Assembly: GCA_033239525.1 (NCBI GenBank)
Contig: BSYO01000038.1
Location: forward strand, 5,211,041-5,275,040
DNA from: Nepenthes gracilis
Taxonomy: Eukaryota > Streptophyta > Magnoliopsida > Caryophyllales > Nepenthaceae
Direction of reading: 5' to 3'
DNA length: 64,000 nucleotides
Below are positions 37,016 to 48,875 of this stretch, piece after piece; position 1 is the stretch's first letter; every line of letters begins with the position of its first letter. Below the pieces are notes generated by a model, which was given only the letters and a program-made list of their open reading frames with translations, was not told where the DNA came from and did not search any database. The position numbers were made by a program, and so were the translations under genes.

Positions 37016-38300
37016 AGTGTGAATCAGTCAGATTTCTAAACTCGCGCAGTATTTAGTGAAGTGTTTTCTAATGAAGTAGATTTTGTTGTCGATGACTATG
37101 ACATCGAGAATCCAAAATTATTTAATTTGTCATTCAGATGTGTTAGGTCTCTGTAGGACTGCTTTCAGTGGCTAATTTGTCAAAATGATAATCTTGTATG
37201 ACTGGAAGTATGGTCGCAAATTCCTAAGTGAATAGACTAGTACCATAGCTATCCTTTCAGTGTGCAAGTAATGAGTCTCAGTGTCTGTTAGAACCTTGCT
37301 GAAGTAGTAGACCGATCATTGAATCTCGAACTCTTACCTAATTAGGACCAAGCTTAGCACTGTGTTTGATTTTGTCAGATAGAGATACAGCCCTTCGCCT
37401 TCTTTCGAAGAAGTCAAGAGAAGTGGACGGGTCAAGTATTCCTTCAAATCTTAGAATGCTGCACGACAATCGGTAGTCCATTGAAAACCGCTCGCCTTTG
37501 TCCCTCATATAACCTTGAAGAAAAGGAGATACTTTTCCACTGACTTGGCTAAAAATCGGGATAGTACTGCAAGCCTCCCGGTGTGTCTTTGAACTTTCTT
37601 CACAGATCGAGGAGGGTCAATGTCCATGAGAGCCTTTATCTTCTCAGGGTTCACTTCGATTTCCCACTGGGATACGATAAAGCCTAAGAACTTACTCGAC
37701 GTTACTTCGAACGCACATTTCATTGGATTCAACTTTATCTAGTGTACTCGGAGCATCTCGAAGGCTTCTCTAATATCGTAGATATGGTCATTGGCTGCTA
37801 TACTTTTGACGTGCATGTCATCTACATACACCTTCATATTTCGGCTGATCTGCTCTTTGAATATCTCATTGACGAGCCTTTGGTAGGTAGCTCTCGCATT
37901 CTTCAGATTAAAGGGTAAGACTTTGTAACAATATGTCCCTTGTTCAGTTATGAATAAGGTATGCTCTTTGTCACGGGACCCATCAGTATCTTATTGTAAT
38001 TTGAATAGGCATCCATGAAACTAAACAACTCGTATCTAGCTGTTAAGTCTACCAACAAGTCAATTTTTGACAATGAAAAGTTGTCCTGCAGGCATACTTT
38101 ATTCACATCGGTGAAATCAACGCACGTCTGCTATTTTCCATTACTCTTCTTGACGAGTATCACATTTGATAACTAGTTCGGATAGTACACTTTGCTTATG
38201 AAACCTGTGTCAAGTAGTTTACTTCTTCTCTAATGGCGAATAACTTCTCGATGGAATAGATGATTTGCTTCTACCTAATAGGTTTGCGACCGAGATTGAG
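37016..38300 (-). pseudogene. Ty3/gypsy reverse transcriptase and RNase H remains
   Basis: The minus strand carries ARATYQRLVNEIFKEQI, then the catalytic YVDDM near 37825, SNPMKCAF-type and SSKFLGFIVSQ motifs (37732-37640), PPRSVKKVQRHTGRLA and FLAKSVEK (37600-37505). Below this come RNase H-like pieces such as FSKVLTDTETHY and IILTNQPLK-like sequence with a stop. Stops at 37741 and elsewhere break the frame. After the RNase H start the sequence passes directly into the integrase C-terminal half, so the rest of RNase H, any second RNase H and the integrase zinc finger are deleted. Confidence 0.85.
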
Positions 38301-38689
38301 GCCCAACATATGGATCATTACTTCGGTCAGTATCCTAAACATGTCAGCGCAATTCCATGCAAATTTATTGAAGTTTTGCTAAAGGAAAGCCATCAACTAT
38401 TTGCACAGTTGATCCGGCAGTGAGCCCCTGATTAAAATGCATTTATCGGGGTTGTTGGGATCTTGGAGAATCTGATAAGTCGGTTCACCGGATTGTCCTT
38501 ATTGAAGTGTCGCTTCATCCTGGAGGTCAAAATCTTCGATCGGTTGATTAGCGATCGCTCGATTGACTTGGGACAAGTAGGATGTTCGAGCAGTAACTTG
38601 ATCGCCCAGGACATCTGCAACTCCACACTCTATCATGAGCTTCATCTTTAGATGTGGGATTGACGTTACTACTCTGAAGACAACTTAGC

Positions 38690-38965
38690 AGGGTCATTCC
38701 AGAATGACGTTACAGATTGAGGGCAGATTGACCACCAGGAACGTGATCATGTGGGATGCCGACTTTAGGTATGTCTCCAGTGTGATTTCAAGGTGAATGG
38801 TTCCTTGAATTGAAACGAGTTCATTGTCTTGTCCATATAGGGGGCCCTTTACAACTCTTATTTGGTCCTGTTTTAGTTCGAGCTTAAAGTAGGTATCGTG
38901 ATACATCAAATTCCTTAAACTTTAATAATCAATAAAAACTCGTCTCAATTGGTAGTTGAGTATAC
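38690..38965 (-). pseudogene. Ty3/gypsy aspartic protease region, decayed
   Basis: The open piece at 38909-38694 (minus) reads YHDTYFKLEL, GPLYGQDNELV, then HMITFLVVNLPSICNVIL, the flap and second half of the Tat-type protease (usual pattern Y-D-fL-kL ... LYGF ... FLVV--PS-YN-ILG). The catalytic D-N/T-G is not readable just upstream, where the expected site is mutated. Confidence 0.75.
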
Positions 38966-39079
38966 CGTTAGAGATTAGGGTAGATACAACGAGAGGGTTA
39001 GAGTAGAGAGTTATTACATGTGCCATATTATCAGCGGTATGATATCATTCATTACTCCTATTCTCTACCTTTTACTGCT

Positions 39080-39660
39080 GGAAGTGCCCTCTAGGAGGGC
39101 TAGAGTATTGCTCCCAAATGGTCTCATGGACACTGTATTGACAAATCTGACTGCAACCCGATTGCGTGGATGCTCTTGCTAGCTCAACTCGTCATCTTTA
39201 GCTTTCCTAGAGGTTTTCCCTGGGTTTCTTAAGAACTTGGTGAGGTATCCCTTCCAAACGAGGGTCTCAATCTCCTTCTTTAGCGCCTTACAGTCCTCGA
39301 TACTGTGACTTAGAGATTGATTGTAGAAACAGTACTTAGACTAATCTCTTTCCTCTAGGCTCTTGGCCTGTTTAGGCCACTTCAAGAATTTCTCAACCTA
39401 GATATATATAAGGATGTTCGTCCGGTTGTCATTCAAAAGGGTTAAGTTCAGGGGAATGAACTCCTTTCGAACACCCGGCTCCATCCTGGGCTGCTTCTTA
39501 GGATCTTAGGAGTTCGTGCCGTCTCCATTCCTTTTCATCTCATTCGTCGATCCCTAGTGGCGGAGGTTTGTGTGCTCGAGTCGCTTTGCTTCGTTAGCCT
39601 CCTCGGCGACTATGTACACGCAAGCGATAGTTTCGGCCTACTGGAATGACTCATTGTATT
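39080..39660 (-). pseudogene. Ty3/gypsy gag remains with CCHC-like region
   Basis: On the minus strand the order is FIPLNLTLLNDNRTNIL, then FLKWPKQAKSLEERD and a decayed knuckle region SKYCFYNQSLSHSIEDC followed by KALKKEIETLVWKGYL. This is the end of the Tat-type gag (typical pattern Y-T-PLN ... FLKWP ... YC-FH-DHGH-TEDC-LK-IE-LI-G-L). The histidine pattern of the knuckle is damaged and stops interrupt the frame. It lies correctly upstream of protease and RT on the same strand. Confidence 0.8.
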
Positions 39661-39944
39661 TACTTTGATCTTATCCTAGAGTAGTAGCGATATCAATATA
39701 TATATATAGATGAGTCTCCTCGCCAAGGTGCCTACTTTATAAGTTGATCAACTACTCTACAAGTCAGTTACCTACTCTTGACTTTGTAAGTGATTTATTA
39801 CACCTACTCACCCGTCAGGCCAGTTGAACCACGGAGAATCATGGCGCACCCAAAGAACAGAGAACAATGGTGCACCCACGGAATGGAGAACCAAAACCAA
39901 AACTATATATCACAGCGGCTGTGTTTTAGGCCAGCATCTCTAAG

Positions 39945-40262
39945 CCATCTCAAATCATTGGCTTACAACCCGACTACATTTTAGATTTGTAACTCTTGAC
40001 CATCTCATATTATTAACTCGCAGCCTAACTACTCTTTAAACGTATAATTCTCAACCATCTCATATTATTGGCTCATAACCTGGTTATATTTTAGGCCTGC
40101 AGTTTTCAGCATCTCATATTATTGGCTCACAATCCGGCTACATTTTATTCTCGTAACTCTCAAGCTAGCTATATTTTAGACTTGTAACTCTTGGCTCAAC
40201 TATGTTTTAGGTTTGCAATTCTTGGCCCGGTGATATTTTAGGCTTGCAACTTTTAACTATCC
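39945..40262 (+). repeat. Degenerate tandem repeat, unit about 50-60 bp
   Basis: At least five units follow the pattern catctcatattattggctcac, then aacc-gg-tacattttaggc, then ttgtaactcttg. The later units are shorter (about 30-45 bp) and have lost the catctcatattatt part. No coding signal is present. It lies between the gypsy gag remains and the pararetrovirus-like segment. Confidence 0.8.
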
Positions 40263-40322
40263 CATATCACATATCGACCCACCGGGGGATCTCAGGCTAC
40301 CACGGTCCCACACAAATCGACC

Positions 40323-40745
40323 CCACCGGATTATTGGATACCGATCTTCACTATTTCGACAATGTTGACAAAAGGACTCGTAGGACTCTCCATGTTGACA
40401 GAAAGACTCTACATTATTTTCACACTACGCAACAAAATTTTAATACTCCATTATTACTAGTTAGCAACATTATTTAATGCTATCAATAACTTTAAAAATT
40501 ATCAGAAAAAGTTTTCAAAATTTTTAGACGAAGTTATGAGACGAAGTTTTGCAAAAACATTTATGACGTACTATTTGGACACTATGCAGAAAATAAAATT
40601 TCAAAGTAATCAGAAGACGTTCAATTTCAAAGTAACCAGAAGACGTTCAGACGTTCTACAAAACATTTATGACGTACTATGCAAGTACTATACGGACACT
40701 ATGCAGTACTATGTAAACACTATTTGGTACTATTTATCCATTTGA
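40323..40745 (+). repeat. Left copy of 420 bp dispersed direct repeat
   Basis: Starting at ggattattggataccgatc, this matches 54117-54545 in the same orientation at roughly 85-90% by eye. It holds internal short duplications (cagaagacgttca; actatgca) and several tgacgtac motifs. With its partner it brackets the pararetrovirus-like coding remains. It may be a terminal or intergenic repeat of that element, though the ends lack clear TG...CA or TSD. Confidence 0.8.
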
Positions 40746-40929
40746 TCGAAGACAATTAACAGATTCGATTGATATAATCTTTGATAAAATTGATCAAAGG
40801 ACAATTCTCGACCTACAAGTTTTGACTATGAAGACGCCAAAGAATACTTCCCAATTACTAAAAGCCGACAGCGGACACGACTCAAAATAGAATTGATTTC
40901 TTTCAATTATGATACTGATCAACGGGAAA

Positions 40930-43044
40930 AAGGTGTGCCAAGTATGATATCTTGATGCAAATCTTTTACTAGAATAAAAGTTGATTTAAAACAATGTCCT
41001 TGATTACATATAGCAACATTTGTTAGTTTGTATTGAATATTTAATCTAGATCCACTAGCAATGTGTAATTTTTCAGTAGTTTTTTAATAATATTTAGTTG
41101 GTATTAATCTTTCTTAAATACAATTTGAATCTGCACCTGTGTCAAGTAAAGTAATTAATTTTCAATGATATTTATTATTAATTGATAATGTAATTTGACT
41201 ATACCATTTTTGAAAATTAATTTTGGTTATTAATTTAAATATTGATCATCAGGTTGTTTAAGAGCTGGTTGTGAGGAAGATGGGTCAGTTGGTATAAGGG
41301 GTTCAAAGTTTTGTTTATTTTCTAATATTGCTATTCTTGTATCTAGTTAGAGTTCATTAAATTTTATTTCTTGTAATTGACTTTTTAATATTTTTACTTC
41401 GTCTTTAATTTGTTTTATTTCTTTTTATAAATCTTCAGTTGTGACTTGATAAAATAGAGATGGAGTAGGATATTTTTTAAATATTTTTGTTAAGCTAAAA
41501 GGTTCAATATTTTCAATGGTTTGTTTCTGTATTAATAATTCTTTTAATTTTATAAAATATTATCTTTTAATATCGGAAAATTCTATTTTATCAATAATAT
41601 CAAGTAAAAATTCTTTATCATCTTGTGTATGTAACATATTAATTTGTAATTTACAATTGCATAAGTTTTGTTCTATATCTAAATTGTCATTTTCTGATTC
41701 ATCTGTGAAAATTGAAGAACTCGTTTGTATATTATTTAGATAATTTTCTTCTTGGCTTGTATTTTCATTAGATTCTTCATCACTGAGTAATAAAGTAATT
41801 AGATAAAGTAAACGGCCATATGATCAGGCCGTTTACATTTTCAACACATAAGTTTGGATCGCTAGTCTTGGTATGAATTTTTTGATTCCTTGTGTGATTT
41901 AGATTTATGTTTAGATTTAGAATGTGATTTTTTATAGTAGATTTATAATAAGTATTTTGAGGTTGATAAGTTTTATTTAAATATTTGAAAGTTCTAGATT
42001 TTTGTTGTGACGACACTTTTTATTTTTTCATTCCATATTTATAACAGAATGAGCCAAGTTGAGATTTAAATTGTTTATTGTCTTTAGTGAGTTTATTGTG
42101 TTCTTTATAATCTTGATATAATTGTAATCCTTCTTTTTTAATAAATGTAAATAGTTGACCATAACTAATATTAGACTATTGGATTCGACCACCACCAAAA
42201 TCTGTGAGCTTAGTAAGAATTCGTTTGGCAAAAATAGTAGGAAGTCTGACAACAAATCTTTCTTTCCAGAAAGGTTCATACAGTCTTTTCTACAGAAAAT
42301 ATGAGTGGTAAAGATATCTTTATACTATCGAAAATCATAAAGTGTTGGGCATTTAAGATTTGTTAGTATGATTTTGGAACTAATTAATTCATCTTCCACA
42401 TTACATAAAAATGCTTAACTAAGAGTAACTATAAGTATTTCTAAAGAGTTTTCTTGTTAAATAATTTAAATTTCTCCATTAGGTCATTCTTGTTGAATAG
42501 TCTCTACATGATTCATAATATGATTACGTTCGTTTGGAGTTAATGTATTATCCCACCAAAATCTAAGGGTGCCAGTGAAACCAATAAAAATATATTTTGT
42601 AGCAATATGTTCTGTCATATTATTAATTGTTCGATAAGCAACAGATAAAGTTCCCATCTCATGAAATATATATGTAATTTCATATTCAGATTTACCTTCA
42701 ATATTCCATTCATGTATAGCACGTGGATCATAAGTTTTTGAGGAATCTTGATTTCTTTCTTCATATTGGATGTCAGATGGTGTTGGTCTTGGATAATAAT
42801 TTTTTGTTAGAGAAGTTTGTATAGGTTGGATTTTGTTAGTTTTTTGATCATCATTTTCAAGAGTTATATCAGGTATTTGATCTATTGTTTGAACTGTATG
42901 AAATATTTTAGGTATAGATGTAGAGGAGGATGGTAAATTATTTAATTTATTTGTTATTTTTTCTAACAAAAGTTTTGTACGAGTTGGAGGAAACTCTAAT
43001 GTTCGAACAGTAGGTTGAGGTGATTTTTGTAATGTTGTAATATT
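40930..43044 (-). pseudogene. Pararetrovirus-like polyprotein remains (capsid, CCHC, protease)
   Basis: Minus-strand frames at 43044-42484 carry a capsid/gag-like region with EWNIEGKSEYEI and GFTGTLRFWWDN. A second piece (42279-41780) ends in a decayed zinc knuckle near 41845-41815. Near 41143-41123 an aspartic protease motif DTGADSN is readable, followed by a late protease motif DIILGTPF near 40945. The order capsid, knuckle, protease is that of Caulimoviridae and related plant retroelement polyproteins. Stops and frame changes are frequent, and no reverse transcriptase follows. It is cut at 43045 by a LINE and resumes at 51157. A Ty3-like origin is the alternative. Confidence 0.55.
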
Positions 43045-45089
43045 ATATGAAAATTGACACCTGTGTAGCGAGAGCTCTCGGTTAGAGAGAGAAGCTCTAC
43101 CTTCTCTCTTGTTTTTCAAATTTCAAATTTGGAATTTGCATTGCATTTCTAAGTCGATTCTCACCGTCGCAGACTAGGTTTGGCCTCTGAGGCCCTTCTA
43201 TTTCTACGATTCTCAAGCGAGACGCTCTGCCTTCTCTTTTGGCTCCAAAGTTGGTTTTGTTATAGCGGTTTTGCGAAGGCTGTATTAGGGTTGTAAAATG
43301 CCTGAGCCCATATCGGTGCCGTCCATGGCCGGTCACCTGGAAGCTACGCCTGGTCCTTCTCGACCGCCCTCTTCATCTCATTTGCCTGTTGCGTGCCCCT
43401 TGAGGGTGGGATTTGCGGATGGTTCGCAGCGGCTGGAACAGGGTATGGGTTGCAAGCCGATGCTGTTTTCTTCCTCATCTGATGAGGCTGTTGATAAGGC
43501 AAACAGGCATCGGCTCCCATTGTCAAATAATGTTGTTCCTAAGCCATTGTTATTTTTCCCTCCCCAAGGAATGGATGGGTATATTGCTGTCATTACCCCT
43601 CCTCCTGATGTTGTTAAGCATGGTGAGGCATTTTGGGGCTCTTCTCTTGTCGGATATTTTTATGGGTTACCTCTCCACTTCAATGCCATTAATCACATAG
43701 CTCGTAAGCTCTGGGCGAGATTTGGGGTCTGCCATATTGGTGATTATGGTTCGGACTGCTTTCTGTTCCGATTTGCCTCCTCTGTGATGTTAGATAAATG
43801 TCCGTCAGCTGGCCCCTAGGTGTTTGCCGGTAGACCGCTGTTCCTCAAACGGTGGGCTCCGGGCATGCCTCTCTCTAAGGAAGGTCCTAAGTTTATCCCT
43901 ATCTGGATCAACTTACAAAAAGTTCCAGTGGAATTCTGGACCCCCATTGGCCTTAAGTGGATTTCCAATGCTGTGGGGGTTCCTCTGCAACTTGATTCCC
44001 ATACTGCCAGAATGGAGCGGTTGAGGTATGCTCGTGTGTGTGTGGAGGTAAACTCTGAGTCGATGATGCCTTCTAAGATTAGGCTGGCTACTGAGAGGAC
44101 TTCTGTTCTGGTGAATTCAACTCTTGTGGAAGTTGAGTATCCCTGGAAGCCCATTTGGTGTAGGTCCTGTCATTTCTTTGGCCATTGCATGTCCCAATGT
44201 GAATCCAAGGATTTTTAGTCTATTGTGGAAGCTGAGTCCCCAAAGGACTGTGATATGGATGATTTTTTCAGGGATCGGGTTGGTGGAGATCAACAGCTGG
44301 CCTCTGGTCTTGTGACGGAATGGATTTTTTTTTGGTCCTCAAAAGCTTCCATCAAACAGAAACACAATTGAAAACCCAAACTAAACCAATTAGGTGCAAC
44401 ACAGGATCTCAGATGCCATCTAGAACCCTATACTTTTAACCATAATAAGTATAGCGGAAGTTCTTCTAACATTTGCGGAAGCATTCATATTCATTCCAAA
44501 ATATTCATTCCCGAGTACATAGCCAAAAAATATTTAACCATAGATGTCCATCAAGTCATTACAATAATATTTCTCCAAAATAAGCTTCCGAGGTCTTTAA
44601 TAATCCTTCAAACGGCTCTAATCACTCCAACTCGTTAGGCACAAGCTCTAAAGCTTCATCTGTAGGGGGAAAAATATAAAACAATGAGCCGAAACCCAGC
44701 AAGGTACATGCACATGAGTAGTAAAACGATAATGCGGAACGGTCATGTAACTGTGCATAAACAGAACGGTTAATCAGAATACAGTCCAAGAAAAATAGAG
44801 AAAACATACCTTGACAGTACTATACTTTAGAAAACGGTAAATGGCAAACAGTAATATAACATATCGGTAGTCGGTACGATAAACGGTGAACAGTACATAT
44901 CATATCGGTAACAGTATTTCATATTCGATAATCGGTACTTCATATTCGGTAATCGGTACGGTAACATAACATATCAGTAAAATAGTAAACGGTACTTCAT
45001 ATATATCGGTACGGACCCTGTCAGTATACCCTACTAGCTGAGGGGGCGAATAATCGAGGATAGATTGTGTTCACTCCACACAATCTAAG

Positions 45090-45650
45090 GCCGGTAACTG
45101 TCATGTGGGTATCCCATCTCACGGGATCGGTATGGTATGCCACCCAAAAGTAGGCCAGTAACGGTATCCCTCACGGGATTGGTACGGTATGCCACCCGAA
45201 GGTAGGCCGGTAACGGTATCCTCCTGTCCGTAACGCCCCGAGGGCAGGGCGGACCACAAATAACTCAATGGACAGAGTTTTCCTCGTAACAGAAGTATCC
45301 CATCCTGAGAATACAGAGTGCCTTCTAAAGGCAGGCCGGTAATAGAAATATCCTATCTCGAGAGATCAAAACAGAGAGCCTCCGGAAGGCAGGCCGGTAA
45401 CAGGAGTATCCCATCTCGAGGGATCAGAACAGGGTGCCTCTCGAAGGTAGGCCGGTAACAGGAGTATCCCATCTCGAGGGATCAGAACAGGGTGCCTCCC
45501 GAAGGTAGGCCGGTAACAGAAGTATCCCATCTGGCGGGATCGGTACGGTATGCCACTCGAAGGTAGGCCGGTATCGGTAGTTCCCTCTGTCCATAACGCC
45601 TCGAGGGTAGGGCGGACCACAAATAACTCCATGGACAGAGTTATCCTCGA
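45090..45650 (+). repeat. Tandem repeat, about 61 bp unit, within solo LTR 2
   Basis: Units of the pattern tcccatctcgagggatc, agaacagggtgcctc, ccgaaggtaggccggtaac repeat about eight times. A longer module beginning near gtccgtaacgcc and containing gcggaccacaaataactc occurs twice (about 45228-45290 and 45590-45648), showing a higher-order duplication of roughly 360 bp. A related single stretch with cggcatacggggcc occurs in solo LTR 1 near 11230-11300. Confidence 0.85.
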
Positions 45651-45869
45651 TTACTACCGAAAAGTCCTAAGGCTTGCCGGAGAACCTTTCCGAACTGTAG
45701 TCAGTCCCGGGTCGGAAACCATCTCTTAATAGAAAACCCCTTTTTCAAAATCAGACTTTCAAATCATGAAAATCATATACTTAAAAGTCGATTCAAATTA
45801 CACTTGAGGCCAGTTTCCATTTCATGGCATAACATATATTGGGGCCGGTTTAGCTTTTTATTAAAGAAG

Positions 45870-48450
45870 GGTCGGAGCTCTTATCTTGTTAAGGGAGCCG
45901 GATTTCATTTTCAGTATAGGAAGCCGAAGTTCTTTTTCTTCAAAATGCCGGACTTCAGAAAGCTTGGACGGAGTACTTTTAAAAGGATGGACCTCTTTTT
46001 GGACGGCATACTTTCAAAAGGACGGATCTCCCTTTGGACGGAGGTCTTTAAAAAGGACGGAGCTCTCTCTTGGACGGAGTTCTTTCAAAAAGGACGGAGT
46101 TCATTAAAGCTGGAGTTTATTTCTCTTAAAGGACGGAGTTCTTTCAAAAAGGACGGAGTTCATTAAAGCTGGAGTTTATTTCTCTTAAAGGACGGAGTTC
46201 TTTTTGACACAGCCAGAGTTCATTTCTCTTAAATGACGGAGTTCTTTTTGACACAGCCGGAGTTCATTTCTCTTAAAGGACGGAGTTCTTTTTGACAAAG
46301 CCGAAGTTCAAAAGCCGGACGTCATTTTCATTTCGGAATCAGGATTCACTTCCAATACAAGCCGGAGTACATTTTCGATACAAGCCGGAGTTCACTTTTA
46401 ACAAAAGCCGGAGTGCATTTCCTAAAAAATCCGGAGTGCTATTTACTGAAGGCCGGAGTGCTTTTTACTACCGGACGGACTGCTTCTCGGGACGGAGTGC
46501 TTTACTTTCACAGGGACGGAGTGCTTTACTTTCAAAGGGACGGAGTGTTTTTTACTTTCACAGGGACGGAGTGCTTTACTTTCAAAGGGACGGAGTTCAT
46601 TTTCTCAAAGGACGGAACTTATTTTCTCAAAGGCCGGAGTACTTTTGGAAGGAGTGCTTTTCACCACTGGACGGAGTACTTTCAAAAGTCAAAGTTTCAT
46701 AAATCTGGACTGCTTTTTCTTAGAAGACGGAGCTTATTTTCTCAAAGTCGGATCTCATTTTTATTACGAAGCCGGAGCTCATTTTCATATTAAGGGGAGG
46801 AATTCATTTTGACGGAGTACTTTTCTTAAGGGACGGAGCTCTTCTGGACGGAGCACTTTTCTTAAGGGACGGAGCTCTTTTGGACGGAGCACTTTTCTTA
46901 AGGGTTGGAGCTCTTTTTGACGGAGCACTTTTCTTAAAGGATGGAGCTCTTTTGGATGGAGCACTTTTCTTAAGGGACGGAGCTCTTTTGGACGGAGCAC
47001 TTTTCACTAACGGGACGGAGTTCTTTTTACACAAAGGACGGAGTGCTTTTCATCAACAGGATAGAGTTCTTTTTACACAAAGGACGGAGTGTTTTTCATC
47101 AACAGGACGGAGTTCTTTTTACACAAAGGACGGAGCTTATTTTCTCAAAGCCGGAGTTCATTTTCAATGCAAAGTCGGAGTTCGTTTTACATTGAGGCCG
47201 GAGTTCCCTTTTACATTAAGGCCGGAGTTTATTTTAAGGATAGAGTTCTTTTTCAACAAAAGGACAGAGTTCTTTTTCTCCGAAGCCGGAGCTCATTTTC
47301 ATATTAAGGCTGGAAGTCATTTTTCAGTACAAAATCGGAGTTCATTTTCCTCAAGGGACGTAGTGCTTTTCACTAACGGGACGGAGTGATTATTACTCAA
47401 AGGACGGACCGCTTTTTATTCAAAAAGTCGGAGTTCATTTTCAGTTTTAGTTCAAAGTCAGAATTACAAGCCGGAGTTCATTTTCAGTTTCAGTTCAAAG
47501 TCAGAATTACAAGCTGGAGTTCATTTTCAGTTTCAGTTCAAAGTCACAATACAAGCCGGAGTTCATTAAAGCCGGAGTTCATCTCACATTAAGGTCGAAG
47601 CTCATTCTCATATTAAGGGGCGGAATTCATTTTGGACGGAGTACTTTTCTTAAGGGACGGAGCTCTTATGGACGGAGCACTTTTCTTAAGGGATGGAGCT
47701 CTTTTGGACGGAGCACTTTTCTTAAGGGTTGGAGCTCTTTTGGACGGAGCACTTTTCTTAAGGGACGGAGCTCTTTTGGATGGAACACTTTTCACAACGG
47801 GATGGAGTTCTTTTTACACAAAGGACGGAGTGCTTTTCATCAACAGGACAGAGTTCTTTCTACACAAAGGACGGAGTGTTTTTCATCAACAAGACGGAGT
47901 TCTTTTTACACAAAGGACGGAGCTTATTTTCTCAAAGCCGGAGTTCATTTTCAATGCAAAGTCGGAGTTCGTTTTACATTGAGGCCGGAGTTCCCTTTTA
48001 CATTAAGGCCGGAGTTCATTTTAAGGACAGAGTTCTTTTTCAACAAAAGGACAGAGTTCTTTTTCTCAGAAGCCGGAGCTCATTTTCATATTAAGGCTGG
48101 AAGTCATTTTTCAGTACAAAATCGGAGTTCATTTTCCTCAAGGGACGGAGTGCTTTTCATTAACGGGACGGAGTGCTTATTACTCAAAAGGACGGACTCT
48201 TTTTATTCAAAAAGCCGGAGTTCATTTTTAGTTTTAGTTCAAAGTCAGAATTACAAGCTGGAGTTCATTTTCAGTTTCAGTTCAAAGTCAGAATACAAGC
48301 CGGAGTTCATCTCACATTAAGGCCGGAGCTCATTCTCTTATACAAAGCCGGAGTTCATTTTAAGGATGGAGTTCTTTTTCTCAGAAGCCAGAGTTCATTT
48401 TCAATACAAAGCTGTAGTTTATTTTGGATTGAGGCCGGAGTCCATTTTTC
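45870..48450. repeat. CGGAG-rich minisatellite in solo LTR 2
   Basis: About 2.6 kb of degenerate 20-40 bp units are built on GGACGGAGT or GCCGGAGTTC followed by a T-rich tract. A large internal duplication places 46796-47600 next to 47620-48325 (offset about 823 bp). Because the unit rarely contains stops, frames of 136-172 codons are open on the plus strand with repetitive GRSAF/DGVLF/RSSF peptides. I consider them accidental. Confidence 0.9.
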
Positions 48451-48849
48451 AAGTACAAAGCGGTTTTATATTACATGCCAAATGCCGGTTTCATTTTACA
48501 TGCAAAATGCCGGTTCGTTTCACATGTCAAATGCCAGTTGTAACGTTTGGTCCGGATTTCATGTAAGTCCAGAATGTAGGAAAACAGGCGTCATGAACTT
48601 CAGAACAGATTCAAACAAAAACAGAAAATGTTTTAACGTCCGATTACTTGCAGCAAAACAGAGTGCAGTATATTTACAAATGAACTAAAAACTGAACTTA
48701 AAAATAACGTTCAGAGTACACTTGCCTGACGGGCTGTCTCAAAATTCTTCCCTCCTTGCCTGACAGTCGGTTTTTATCGTCTTGGAGCTCTCTCCTTCAC
48801 TCCCTTCTTCCTTACTGCTTGCCGGGTTCCCTCGTTTTTCCATCAACCA

Positions 48850-48875
48850 TTGCTGGTTTATATAGAGGAGGGAGT
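48850..48875 (+). promoter_or_regulatory. TATA-like box of solo LTR 2
   Basis: tttatatagaggagg lies after the minisatellite and before the ggtcaac-rich segment, at the same relative place as tatttatagg in solo LTR 1. Two independent family members with a TATA box here support this as the LTR promoter. Confidence 0.45.

Noticed and set aside
41809..41835. Perfect 9 bp inverted repeat taaacggcc / ggccgttta
   Set aside because: It lies in the decayed zinc-knuckle codons, has no recurrence, and a 9 bp match can arise by chance in 64 kb.
45090..45650. Regular spaced repeats that could recall a CRISPR array
   Set aside because: This is plant nuclear DNA; the repeats are continuous tandem units without unique spacers and no cas-like gene exists.
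46785..47034. Minus-strand frames with KSAPSKRAPSLK-like repeats (also 47613-47795)
   Set aside because: They are the antisense of the same minisatellite and purely repetitive.
46292..48688. Plus-strand open frames of 116-172 codons with repetitive GRS/DGVLF peptides
   Set aside because: They overlap in different frames over the CGGAG minisatellite, shift frame with unit length and have no ATG context or domain; they reflect the low stop content of the unit.
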